Source: an uncultured Elusimicrobia bacterium (lineage in GTDB: Bacteria > Elusimicrobiota > Elusimicrobia > Elusimicrobiales > UBA9959). From it: a stretch of DNA of 62,947 nucleotides. Below the pieces are notes generated by a model. The model did no database searches and was not told the origin of the DNA. It saw nothing but the letters and a program-made list of their open reading frames with translations. The translations under genes were made by a program, and so were the position numbers. The stretch covers positions 1-62,947 of the forward strand of contig CAIRNJ010000058.1 in NCBI GenBank assembly GCA_903879915.1. Direction: 5' to 3'. This document shows positions 37,565 through 45,298 of this stretch, in pieces (position 1 is the first letter of the stretch; each line of letters begins with the position of its first letter).

Positions 37565-38290
37565 TTATTTCTTCTTAAGTTTTATCTCCACGTCCTTGGC
37601 CTTGCCGCCCTTGTCCACTTTCAGCTTCAGCTTCTTGCCGCCGTCCGCGGACAGGCCCATTTTTTCGAGGTATTTGCCTATATCTTTTACGTCTATCCCT
37701 TCCTGCCATTTGCCCATTTCGCCCGCGGTCATCTGGCGCGGAGCGGCCGGCGCGCCGCCCCCGGACACGGTGCTTAGCTGCCCGGCCCGCAGCGCCTGTT
37801 TGCCGGCGGAGTTCTCCAGGTCCACATGCCCCTCGTAAACCTTTACCGTCAGTATCTCCTTCTGCTCTATGTCGGCCTCGGTGCCGCGCACGGCGCAGAC
37901 GGCCGAAGGGGTGCGCACGCTCAGCTTGGACATGCGGCTCAGCATGCGGCTCCAGACCTGCCCCACGCGCAACTCGTACATTTCGCGCAGCGCGCTCTTG
38001 CCGGGCACGTCGAAGGTGGAATTCTCGTTGATGCGCACCTCGGCCCCGCCCTTGGTAACCAGCGAAACTTTGGCGCCGGCCCCGGTCTTCACGGAATCGC
38101 CGGGGGAAAGAGAATCATTGAGCTTCAGCTCGGCATAAGCCTCGCCGCCGGCGCGCTTCAACTGCGCGTCGCCGCTCACAAAAACCACCATGGCCGAGAT
38201 CTTTTCCGCGCAAAAACCGCCGGCCGGCAGCGCCGCCGCCGCCGCAAAAGCCGCCGCGGACAATAGTACCGCTTTTATGACTGTTTTCAT
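37565..38290 (-). CDS. FecR-domain secreted protein
   Basis: 241 residues with a signal peptide (MKTVIKAVLLSAAAFAAAAALPAGGFCA). The FecR domain follows: 'MVVFVSGDAQLKR', 'LSPGDSVKTGAGAKVSLVTK', 'VRINENSTFDV', and the diagnostic 'VRTPSAVCAVRGTEADI' and 'VYEGHVDLENSAG'. The C-terminus is Lys-rich (DKGGKAKDVEIKLKKK). Despite the name, free-standing periplasmic FecR domains are usually not iron regulators, so function is open. GAAGGGGG lies upstream of ATG at 38290. It is divergent from the gene at 38468. The 236 bases between it and the SurA-like gene hold the Fur-type promoter and nothing else recognised. Confidence 0.88.
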   Translation of the reverse strand: MKTVIKAVLLSAAAFAAAAALPAGGFCAEKISAMVVFVSGDAQLKRAGGEAYAELKLNDSLSPGDSVKTGAGAKVSLVTKGGAEVRINENSTFDVPGKSALREMYELRVGQVWSRMLSRMSKLSVRTPSAVCAVRGTEADIEQKEILTVKVYEGHVDLENSAGKQALRAGQLSTVSGGGAPAAPRQMTAGEMGKWQEGIDVKDIGKYLEKMGLSADGGKKLKLKVDKGGKAKDVEIKLKKK

Positions 38291-38310
38291 TGTAAACGCC
38301 CCCTTCAGGA

Positions 38311-38339
38311 TTGCTGAAACTCTAATCTAAAGTTATAAT
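38311..38339 (+). promoter_or_regulatory. putative promoter of the Glu/Ala/Pro-rich membrane protein gene
   Basis: TTGCTG (38311-38316), 17 bases, then a perfect TATAAT (38334-38339). The start would give a leader of about 120 bases. Two copies of ACAAAAGTA (38339-38347, 38384-38392) follow and may bind a regulator. Confidence 0.4.
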
Positions 38340-38397
38340 ACAAAAGTAGCGCGAAAAATGATACTTCTTAATATAGATATGTAACAAAAGTAACACC

Positions 38398-38424
38398 GCC
38401 CTCCGGACCGCTGGTCCGCAGGGC
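38398..38424 (+). other. strong hairpin in the leader before 38468
   Basis: GCCCT-C-CGGACC-GCT-GGTCCG-C-AGGGC: eleven paired bases, one mismatch and a 3-base loop. No T-run follows, so it is not a terminator; it may stabilise or regulate the mRNA. Confidence 0.5.
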
Positions 38425-38467
38425 GCTGCCGGGCCCGTTAGCGGGGCGGCAGTTCAACGGAGGATAA

Positions 38468-39181
38468 ATGAATATTCCCTTTTCTGATCTCTGGACCGAC
38501 AAGATCCTGTATTTTTATTCGGCGGCGGCCATCGGGGCCGTTGTTTTCCTGATCTACTCTATACGGCGCTGGCTGGAACTGGCCAACGCCACGCCTTACG
38601 AGAGCGGGCCGGAAGCGCTGCCGGAGCCGTTGCGGGCCGAAGACGTGGTTGAAGACCTGCAGTCGCCGGAGATGGAGGCGCTGATCCTGGACGCGGCGCT
38701 GGAAGCGGGGACCGCGCCGGTTACGGAAGAGGCGCCGGAGGCGGCGGAAACGCCGGTCCCGGCGGAGGAACTGGAAACTGCGGCAGCGCCGGTCCCGGAA
38801 GCGGAGCCGGAAGCGGCGGAAGCGCCGGTCCCGGAAGCGGAGCAGGGGCCGGCGGCAGCGCCGGTTACGGAAGAGGCGCCGGAGGAGGCACAGCCGTCCC
38901 GGGAACCGGCCGCGCGGCAGACCGCGTCCCGGGAGGAAGAGGCTCCCCGGGCTGAAGATTTCGTGAAAGGGCTTTACGTGAACATGGCGAAATTCGACGA
39001 CCGCCTTTCCACCATCGAAGACGCGATAGGGAGCAGCAGCGGCAGCCGCCGCTTCATCGTCAACTCGCTCGAAGATATTATCAGGGATTACGAAACGCTC
39101 AGCCCGGTAAAAATAAAGACCCGGCTGGAGTACCTGATGGCGGAGTTGAAAAGAAAAACGGCGGAGCGCGGGAACAAGTAA
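38468..39181 (+). CDS. single-pass membrane protein with Glu/Ala/Pro-rich repeats, function unknown
   Basis: 237 residues. One transmembrane helix near the start (ILYFYSAAAIGAVVFLIYSI) is followed by a basic turn (RRW). Residues ~45-160 are a low-complexity linker made of variants of 'EAAEAPVPEAE' and 'APVTEEAPE', whose DNA is a degenerate tandem repeat. The C-terminal ~75 residues are helical (VKGLYVNMAKFDDRLSTIED, SLEDIIRDYETLSPVKIKTR) and could form a coiled coil in the cytoplasm. GGAGG lies 5 bases before ATG. No family was recognised; the layout suggests a membrane-tethered cytoplasmic helix domain. It converges on the MFS gene. Confidence 0.75.
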   Translation: MNIPFSDLWTDKILYFYSAAAIGAVVFLIYSIRRWLELANATPYESGPEALPEPLRAEDVVEDLQSPEMEALILDAALEAGTAPVTEEAPEAAETPVPAEELETAAAPVPEAEPEAAEAPVPEAEQGPAAAPVTEEAPEEAQPSREPAARQTASREEEAPRAEDFVKGLYVNMAKFDDRLSTIEDAIGSSSGSRRFIVNSLEDIIRDYETLSPVKIKTRLEYLMAELKRKTAERGNK

Positions 39182-39194
39182 AACTAGCCGGCCG

Positions 39195-40424
39195 TCAGCC
39201 CTTGTATTCCAGCCGGGGCAGCAGCAGTACGATAAACGACAGCGCCAGCACCGCCGAAGCGTTCAGCGCTATTGAAAAACCTATAGAATATTCCTCCGCC
39301 AGCATGCCGTTGAGCATGAAGGTGAGCGGCAGCACCGCGTACGCCAGCGTAGTAAGCACGGCGAAGAACCGCCCTTTCATGGCGTCCGGCACCGTGGCCT
39401 GGAACAGCGTAAGCACCACGGCGTTGCCCGCCCCCAGCGCCGCCCCGGCCGCGAACAGCAGGGCGCAGATGACGTACCTGTCCTGCGTAAAATAAAGCCC
39501 GCCGAAAGACGCCCCCACCGCCAGCAGGGAACCGAAGAACCACCTGTAGATATTCCCGTAGGCGCTCTTGAAGCTGAGCGCCACGGCCAGCGCGGACGAC
39601 CCCAGCGCGAAGAAAGTTTCGAACACGGCCAGCCAGGTCACCGACTCCTTCAGCGTGAATTTAACTATCATCGGGATCAGGATGAGGATCGGCCCGACGA
39701 AGAAATTAAAGGCCGCGAAGGACAGGATCAGGCACAGCAGCGGCCTGCTGCCGGTAATGTAGCGAAGCCCCTCCTTGAATTCCGCCGAGAAGGAGGACGC
39801 GCCGCCGCCCGCGGGTTTCAGGTCGGTCTTTACGGCCCAGACCGCCGCGAAGGAGACCAGGTAGGAAGCGGCGTTAAAGAAGAACGCCCCGGCCACGCCG
39901 GCCGCGGCCATCAGCACGCTGCCCAGCGCCGAGCCTATAACGTTCGAGAACTGCATCACCGAGGAATCCGCCGCCACGGCCTGCGGCATCTTTTCCGGCG
40001 AGGTGAGCGGCGCTATGGAGGCCGCCACGGCCGATTCGAACAGCGGGCCGAAGCCGGAGATCAGGAAGCACAGGGAATACAGCCAGACCAGCGTCAGCCT
40101 GTCGGCCCACAGAAGGCAGGCCAGCGCCAGCATCAGCGCCGCGCGCGCGGCGTCGGCCACCAGCATCACGCGCCGCTTGTCGGAACGGTCGGCTATGGTG
40201 CCCAGGAGCGGCCCGAACACCACCACCGGGATCACGTTCACCGCCATTATCAGCCCGAGGTGGAACTTGGAGTTCTCCCCTGCCCGCGAAAGGATCCACC
40301 AGGCTATGGCGATGGAGAAGAATTTATCCCCGACGGCGGAGATAACGCGCCCCGCGAACAGGCGCCGGAAATCGGCGAACAGCGCCAGCGGATGCGCCAT
40401 AACTTCCTCTATCAGCTTCGGCAT
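39195..40424 (-). CDS. MFS transporter
   Basis: 409 residues with about twelve hydrophobic segments. The MFS signature loop between TM2 and TM3 is visible as GTIADRSDKRRVMLVADAAR, and the N-terminus (FRRLFAGRVISAVGDKFFSIAI) matches the enterobactin-exporter/MFS_3 subfamily. A drug or siderophore exporter is the usual role; the substrate is not deducible. ATG at 40424 has GGGGG 4-8 bases upstream and lies inside the last codons of the preceding gene (13-base overlap), so the two are translationally coupled. A longer in-frame extension upstream is Gly/Arg-rich and antisense-like, and was rejected. Confidence 0.85.
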   Translation of the reverse strand: MPKLIEEVMAHPLALFADFRRLFAGRVISAVGDKFFSIAIAWWILSRAGENSKFHLGLIMAVNVIPVVVFGPLLGTIADRSDKRRVMLVADAARAALMLALACLLWADRLTLVWLYSLCFLISGFGPLFESAVAASIAPLTSPEKMPQAVAADSSVMQFSNVIGSALGSVLMAAAGVAGAFFFNAASYLVSFAAVWAVKTDLKPAGGGASSFSAEFKEGLRYITGSRPLLCLILSFAAFNFFVGPILILIPMIVKFTLKESVTWLAVFETFFALGSSALAVALSFKSAYGNIYRWFFGSLLAVGASFGGLYFTQDRYVICALLFAAGAALGAGNAVVLTLFQATVPDAMKGRFFAVLTTLAYAVLPLTFMLNGMLAEEYSIGFSIALNASAVLALSFIVLLLPRLEYKG

Positions 40425-42172
40425 GCGGCCCCCTTTTTCGCGCAGGCGATCCGGATATTCCTGTAAAAATCCACCAGCGCCGTATTGGACAAAGCTTCGC
40501 TGCCGCCCGGGTGCGAACCGAGATAAAGCCGCAGGTCGCGCTCCAGCCCCGCCAGGGGCACGTCGCCGGCCAGCACCGGCGCCACCAGGTTGGCGATGTC
40601 CGCGGGGCGCAGGTACTTGAACTCGCGCGCCGCCAGCCAGGCCGGGGATAGCGCCGAGCGCCGCACCACGGCCGCCACCTTGTAATCCCAGTAGATCACG
40701 GCCCACTCTTTCTTCGGCAGGTAGAAAAGATAGGCCGGGCGCCAGAACACCTGCTCTTTGCCGCCGGACAAATGCTGCTTAATCGGCACCAGCGGTTCGT
40801 CCAGGGCGATAAGCATCAGGTCGAAATCGTACTTGGCTATCAGGGCGGTCCAGTTGCGGGCGCCGGTGCGCGCTTCCACCAGCTCCTCTATCTTGTCATG
40901 GAACAGGTAGCGCCCGTCGACAAAAACCTTGTACTCCGGGGCCAGCTCCCAGCCCAGCCAGCCGCCCCAGGCCCAGTAATTGTACAGGCGCAGGCCGGAA
41001 AGCTCGCCGGCGTTGGTTTTCAGGAACCGCGCCAGGTTGGGCGAGCTGGCGCTGAAGAACGAAGCGCGCCCGGTGTACTGCGTCCAGATAAAGGAGGAAT
41101 AGTACCCCACAACTGCCAGCAGCAGGCCGGCCGCGGCGGCGCGGTACGCCGGGCCTGGCAGGCGCGGGAGCCGGAGGCTCTCCCACGGCAGGGCCAGCGT
41201 GAAAGCCAGCCCGGTGAGCACGAAGAAAGGGATATGGCGGGCGTGCTCGGCGGAAGTCCAGGCGAAGAACAGCAGGCAGGCCAGGTGCGGGTATACCGAA
41301 TGCCGCCGCCGCAGCAGGAACAGCACCAGGCACGCGGCCACGCCCGCCAGCGCCAGCGCGTACGGCCACTGGTACGGGTTGCCCAGCCGGAAAGCGCCCC
41401 ATTCCTGTATATATTCCGTCAGCGCGCCGGCGTAGCGGCTGTGGTTGGCCAGCACGGCGCAGATCTTCCAGCCGTAGGGGTTGACCAGGGTGGCCGCCAG
41501 CCCCAGCAGGAACAATTTCAGGTATTCAAGGCTGCGGCCCGGGCGCACCGCCGGGCCGCCGTAGATGAACGGCAGCTGCTCGGCGAAGAATTCGCCGGCC
41601 GCGTAAAGCCCCAGCAGCGCCAGCCCGTAAAAACAGCCGGCGTGCAGGTTTATCCATACGGCGAAGAACAGGAACAGTTTAACGCGCGGCGCCCGGCCGC
41701 GCGGAATACCGCCCAGCCGGCTTTTTTCCAGGAAGTACAGCGTAACGGTAAAGAACAGCAGCGTGAAATTCTCGGGGCGGAGGTCGCTGCTGCTCACCAG
41801 CGCGGCGGCCAGGAACGGCAGCGCCGGCACCAGCGCGGCGCCGCGCCCGTAAAGCAGCGCCAGCCGGCGGAAAACCAGCAGCAGCAGCACCAGGACGGCC
41901 GCTTTGAACGCCACCAGCGCCTTAAAGCCGCCGGCCAGGTATATCAGGTAATAGATAACCTGGGAGGCCCACTCGAAATCCACCCATTCCCGCCCGGCGG
42001 ACGGCCAGGAAAGAAAATCGAAGCGGGGCGGGGCGAGATGCGCCGCCGCGTATTTGCCGGCCGAAAGATGCCAGAAAATATCCGGGTTCATTACCGGCAG
42101 GAAAAAAGCCGAGGCCGAGAAGGCTACGGCCATCCAGCCCAGTATTTTTATTATTTTGTCTTTTTTCGTCAC
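40412..42172 (-). CDS. polytopic membrane protein, GT-C glycosyltransferase-like
   Basis: 586 residues, about 10-12 transmembrane helices, then a C-terminal soluble part. After TM1 comes the motif NPDIFWHLSAGKYAAAH, with D/E and H in the first outer loop as in GT-C enzymes that use lipid-linked sugars. The segment VFVDGRYLFHDKIEELVEA near residue 435 is also typical of this hypothetical family. The start is GTG at 42172; a perfect TATAAT on the minus strand (42221-42216) would give a ~37-base leader, but no good ribosome site is seen. An in-frame ATG 39 bases later is an alternative. It overlaps the MFS gene. Glycan transfer is inferred from topology and the motif only. Confidence 0.7.
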   Translation of the reverse strand: MTKKDKIIKILGWMAVAFSASAFFLPVMNPDIFWHLSAGKYAAAHLAPPRFDFLSWPSAGREWVDFEWASQVIYYLIYLAGGFKALVAFKAAVLVLLLLVFRRLALLYGRGAALVPALPFLAAALVSSSDLRPENFTLLFFTVTLYFLEKSRLGGIPRGRAPRVKLFLFFAVWINLHAGCFYGLALLGLYAAGEFFAEQLPFIYGGPAVRPGRSLEYLKLFLLGLAATLVNPYGWKICAVLANHSRYAGALTEYIQEWGAFRLGNPYQWPYALALAGVAACLVLFLLRRRHSVYPHLACLLFFAWTSAEHARHIPFFVLTGLAFTLALPWESLRLPRLPGPAYRAAAAGLLLAVVGYYSSFIWTQYTGRASFFSASSPNLARFLKTNAGELSGLRLYNYWAWGGWLGWELAPEYKVFVDGRYLFHDKIEELVEARTGARNWTALIAKYDFDLMLIALDEPLVPIKQHLSGGKEQVFWRPAYLFYLPKKEWAVIYWDYKVAAVVRRSALSPAWLAAREFKYLRPADIANLVAPVLAGDVPLAGLERDLRLYLGSHPGGSEALSNTALVDFYRNIRIACAKKGAACRS

Positions 42173-42303
42173 GATACGGCGGAGAGCGCGGCGTTCTTTC
42201 TTTCGTCCATGCAGTATTATAATAAAATTACTCCGTTATAGGTCCGCCGCGGCGGCGGGGCGGGCTTAAATTGATATAATTTTATTATCAGAGCCGGGAG
42301 CTT

Positions 42304-43626
42304 ATGGCAGCCTACTACAAACGCCTGAAAAAAGACCTGGACGGAGCAGCGGCCGACGGGATCATCTCGCCCGAACAGGCGGATAAAATATTCGAGCGGG
42401 CCAGCGCCGGCAGCCTGTTCGGCCGGCTGAGAGCGGTGCACTGGATAGCGGCGGCGGCCGGCCTTTTCATAGCGCTGGGCGTGCTGCTGGTAGTGGCGCA
42501 CAACTGGGACAAGCTGGGCGCCGGGCTGAAGATAGGCGCTTTCCTGCTTATCCTCGCCGGCGTGGCCGAAGGCTCCGTCTCCTCCGAAGAAAAACCGGTT
42601 GTAGCCGTACCGCTCGAAACGCTGTGGTTCTTCATGCCGATAATAGGCATAGGCCTTTACGCGCAGATCTTCAACCTCAGCGGCGACCCCGTGAAGCCAT
42701 ACCTTGCCTGGGCCGCGCTGTCCGCGCCGCTGGCCTTCCTTTCAAAACGCAACATAGCCGCGTACCTGGTCTCGCTGCTGCTTTTCGCCGTGCTTTACTG
42801 GGGCACGCTGGGCCAGAACAATATGCTCGCGCTTACCGCCGGCTACAACAGGCCGGAGCAGCCCTGGACCCACTGGGCGCTGGCGCTGGGCGTGCTGGCG
42901 GGCGGAACTTTCACCTATTTATTCAAGGCCGGGCGCGGCCGCGGCCTTGCGCTGGGCGCGGGCCTGGCGTGGCTGTTCCTTATGCTGTGCGCCGACACCG
43001 CCCTGAAACTGCATTCCCCCGCCATGCTGCTGCTGGCGGGCATGTCCGCCGCGGCGCTGTGGCTGGCCTGGGACAGCGAAGGGGAAGAGGCGTCGAAGCT
43101 GCCGCTGACGGCCTGGACCGGCGCCGTTTACGCCATGACCTTTTTCTGGCATTACAGGCCGTACGCCGAAAGCTGCAGGGCGGACTCCCCGGCCGGCGCT
43201 GTCGCCGCCTGGGTCCTGTTCGCCGCCGCGCTGTCGTCCATAATCCTGCGCCCCCAGCGCGTGCTGCCGCCCGGCGCCAAAGAGGACCTGCTGGGCAAAG
43301 GCCTGCTGGCCGCCTCCGTGCTGTGCGCCTTCCTGCTTTTCGACGCCGGCCAGGCCCCGGCGAAAATTCTGGCCGTTACGGCGAACATAATACTGGCCGC
43401 GCTGGGCGCCGGGCTGATAATAAGCGGCGCGAAAACTTCCTGCGAGAAGACCATAAACCGCGGCGTGGCCGTGCTCACGCTCACGGCCATAACGCGCTTC
43501 GTGGATATTTTCGGCGGCCTGCTCAGGAGCGGGCTCGCCTTCATAGTTACAGGGCTGGCCTTCGCTGCGCTGGCCTATTTCGTGAACAGGGGCCGGAAGG
43601 CCCTGATAGACTCGGTGACGAAATGA
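42304..43626 (+). CDS. DUF2157 membrane protein
   Basis: 440 residues. A soluble N-terminal helical part (LKKDLDGAAADGIISPEQAD) is followed by 'HWIAAAAGLFIALGVLLVVAHNWD', the DUF2157 hallmark, then about eleven more hydrophobic segments. GGGAG lies 6 bases before ATG, and TATAAT at 42275-42280 is a likely -10 box. The stop overlaps the start of the next gene by 4 bases (ATGA). DUF2157 and GDYXXLXY proteins occur as neighbours in many bacteria; their function is unknown. Confidence 0.88.
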   Translation: MAAYYKRLKKDLDGAAADGIISPEQADKIFERASAGSLFGRLRAVHWIAAAAGLFIALGVLLVVAHNWDKLGAGLKIGAFLLILAGVAEGSVSSEEKPVVAVPLETLWFFMPIIGIGLYAQIFNLSGDPVKPYLAWAALSAPLAFLSKRNIAAYLVSLLLFAVLYWGTLGQNNMLALTAGYNRPEQPWTHWALALGVLAGGTFTYLFKAGRGRGLALGAGLAWLFLMLCADTALKLHSPAMLLLAGMSAAALWLAWDSEGEEASKLPLTAWTGAVYAMTFFWHYRPYAESCRADSPAGAVAAWVLFAAALSSIILRPQRVLPPGAKEDLLGKGLLAASVLCAFLLFDAGQAPAKILAVTANIILAALGAGLIISGAKTSCEKTINRGVAVLTLTAITRFVDIFGGLLRSGLAFIVTGLAFAALAYFVNRGRKALIDSVTK

Positions 43627-44135
43627 AAAAATTAAGGATAGCGCTGGGCGTACAGCTGTTCTTCTTCGCGGCCTGGGGCGCGTACCTGCTCGCCTCGCGC
43701 AACACGGACTCGCCGGAGTTCTACCTGGAAACGGTGCCGGTGGACCCGCGCGACCTTATCAGCGGCACTTATGTGGCGCTCTCCTACGCTATCAGCAACC
43801 CGCAGCCGCCGGCCTGCCAGGCCGCGCTGGCGGCACGCCGCACTTTTTACGTGAAGTTGGAGAGCAGGGGCAGGACCGCCGTCACGGAGCGGGGCCAGGC
43901 GCAGCTCTACGAGGCCGCGGATTGCACGACGGAAACCCCGCTGCAGCCCGGCTGGGCGCGGGCCGAGGCCCGCTACGCCTTCGGCGGCCGGTCCGCCGCG
44001 AACTACGGCATAGAACGCTTTTTTCTGAACGAGAACGACCCGCGCAAGGACGCCCGCTCGGGCGCGGTGCTGGCGAAAGTAAAAATAGACCGGAACAGGC
44101 GGCTGGTGCTGCTGGACCTGGTGAAGAAAATTTAG
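43623..44135 (+). CDS. GDYXXLXY-family protein
   Basis: 170 residues. One N-terminal transmembrane helix (RIALGVQLFFFAAWGAYLLA) precedes an extracytoplasmic domain. The family motif GDYxxLxY appears here as SGTYVALSY, with Asp replaced by Thr, and the C-terminal 'FFLNENDPR' and 'VKIDRNRRLVLLDL' also fit the family. ATG at 43623 overlaps the DUF2157 stop, so it is translationally coupled and the two products likely act together. Function is unknown. Confidence 0.85.
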   Translation: MKKLRIALGVQLFFFAAWGAYLLASRNTDSPEFYLETVPVDPRDLISGTYVALSYAISNPQPPACQAALAARRTFYVKLESRGRTAVTERGQAQLYEAADCTTETPLQPGWARAEARYAFGGRSAANYGIERFFLNENDPRKDARSGAVLAKVKIDRNRRLVLLDLVKKI

Positions 44136-44137
44136 CG

Positions 44138-44200
44138 GGGGGCAGCCCCCACACTAGCGGGTGCCCGCCGCCCGCTAGCGCAAACCGCCCCGAGGTTTGC
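44138..44200 (+). other. three consecutive hairpins in the pyrB leader
   Basis: GGGGG-cag-CCCCC (44138-44150), CTAGCGGG...CCCGCTAG with a 9-base loop (44154-44178), and GCAAACC...GGTTTGC with a 7-base loop (44180-44200) fill nearly all of the 85-base gap before pyrB. None is followed by a T-run. They might act on mRNA stability or translation of pyrB. Confidence 0.5.
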
Positions 44201-44220
44201 CGAACACGCAAGGAGCGACA

Positions 44221-45282
44221 ATGCAAAGAACACAGGCAATGACCAGCGTGCAGCCGGACTGGGAGACTTTCCATAAGATGGGGACTTCCCAGAAGATACC
44301 GTATTTTTCGAAGGACAACCGCCTTTACGACTGCCTTTTCGCGCAGCAATTGAACCGCGAACTGCTCGAACACCTTTTCAGGACCGCCGACACGCTGCGC
44401 TCCGTCACCCGCACCAAGGACGGCGCCGACCACGTTTCAAGCCTGCTCTCCGACAAGCGCGCCATGCTTTATTTCGCGCAGCCCTCCACCCGCACGTTCA
44501 TGTCGTTCCTCAACGCAGCCCACGTGCTGGGCATCAAGACTTCCGAGATCCGCGACACGTCCACTTCCTCCGAAGTGAAAGGGGAAACGCCCGAAGACAC
44601 GGTGCGCACTTTCTCCAGCTACGTGGACATGATAATCATGCGCCACCCCGCCCCCGGCTTCGTGGAGAAGACCGCCTGGCTCATGAACCGCACCGGCCGC
44701 CCCGTGCCCATCGTTAGCGGCGGCTCCGGCAAGGACCAGCACCCCACGCAGGCGCTGCTGGACACCTACACCCTTTACCGCAGCTTCAACGGCGAGGTGG
44801 ACAACAAGCACATAGTAATGGTGGGCGACCTCAAGCGCGGCCGCACCGTGCGCTCGCTCTCCTACCTGATGAAGAACTACAGGAACGTCTCGCTGTCCTT
44901 CGTCTCGCCCAAGGAGTTCCGCATGGAGGCCGACATCCTGGACTTCCTGCGGCGCCACAACATCCCGTTCACGGAAACCGAGGATTTCGCGGGCGTAATG
45001 AAAACGGCCGACGCCATTTACATGACCCGCATCCAGGACGAGCACGACAAGTCCGGCGAATCGAAGGGCGTGGACTATTCGCCTTTCTACTTCAGGAAGG
45101 AGCACCTGGACATCATTAAGAAGACCTGCGTGATCATGCACCCGCTGCCGCGCCGCCACGAGATAGAGGTGACGGTGGACGAGGACCCGCGCGCCGTTTT
45201 CTGGCGCCAGGAACGCAACGGCATGTGGGCCCGCGCCGCGCTGATGGCGTACATTTTCGGCGTGGACGGCAAAATAGCCTGA
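44221..45282 (+). CDS. pyrB: aspartate carbamoyltransferase catalytic chain
   Basis: 353 residues; condenses carbamoyl phosphate with aspartate in the committed step of pyrimidine synthesis. Carbamoyl-phosphate binding STRT is at residues 89-92 (FAQPSTRTFMSF), followed by SSEVKGETPEDT, the HPTQALLD motif that separates ATCases from ornithine transcarbamylases, and MHPLPRRHEIEVTVDEDPRA near the C-terminus. AGGAG lies 6 bases before the chosen ATG; an earlier in-frame TTG at 44197 was rejected. The protein is about 40 residues longer at the N-terminus than typical PyrB (~310). No pyrI, pyrC or other pyr gene is adjacent; the partner 16 bases downstream is a lipocalin-like protein, so the operon context is unusual. 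Confidence 0.88.
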   Translation: MQRTQAMTSVQPDWETFHKMGTSQKIPYFSKDNRLYDCLFAQQLNRELLEHLFRTADTLRSVTRTKDGADHVSSLLSDKRAMLYFAQPSTRTFMSFLNAAHVLGIKTSEIRDTSTSSEVKGETPEDTVRTFSSYVDMIIMRHPAPGFVEKTAWLMNRTGRPVPIVSGGSGKDQHPTQALLDTYTLYRSFNGEVDNKHIVMVGDLKRGRTVRSLSYLMKNYRNVSLSFVSPKEFRMEADILDFLRRHNIPFTETEDFAGVMKTADAIYMTRIQDEHDKSGESKGVDYSPFYFRKEHLDIIKKTCVIMHPLPRRHEIEVTVDEDPRAVFWRQERNGMWARAALMAYIFGVDGKIA

Positions 45283-45298
45283 TTTCAGGGGGAACGGA

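Noticed and set aside
37565-38290. FecR-domain gene as part of a sigma/anti-sigma iron system
   Set aside because: No ECF sigma factor or TonB receptor is adjacent, and secreted FecR-only proteins are common without such a role.
40772-42241. Plus-strand 489-codon frame opposite the GT-C-like gene
   Set aside because: Composition is Gln/Arg/Gly-rich, typical of an antisense shadow; the minus-strand frame has coherent transmembrane segments.
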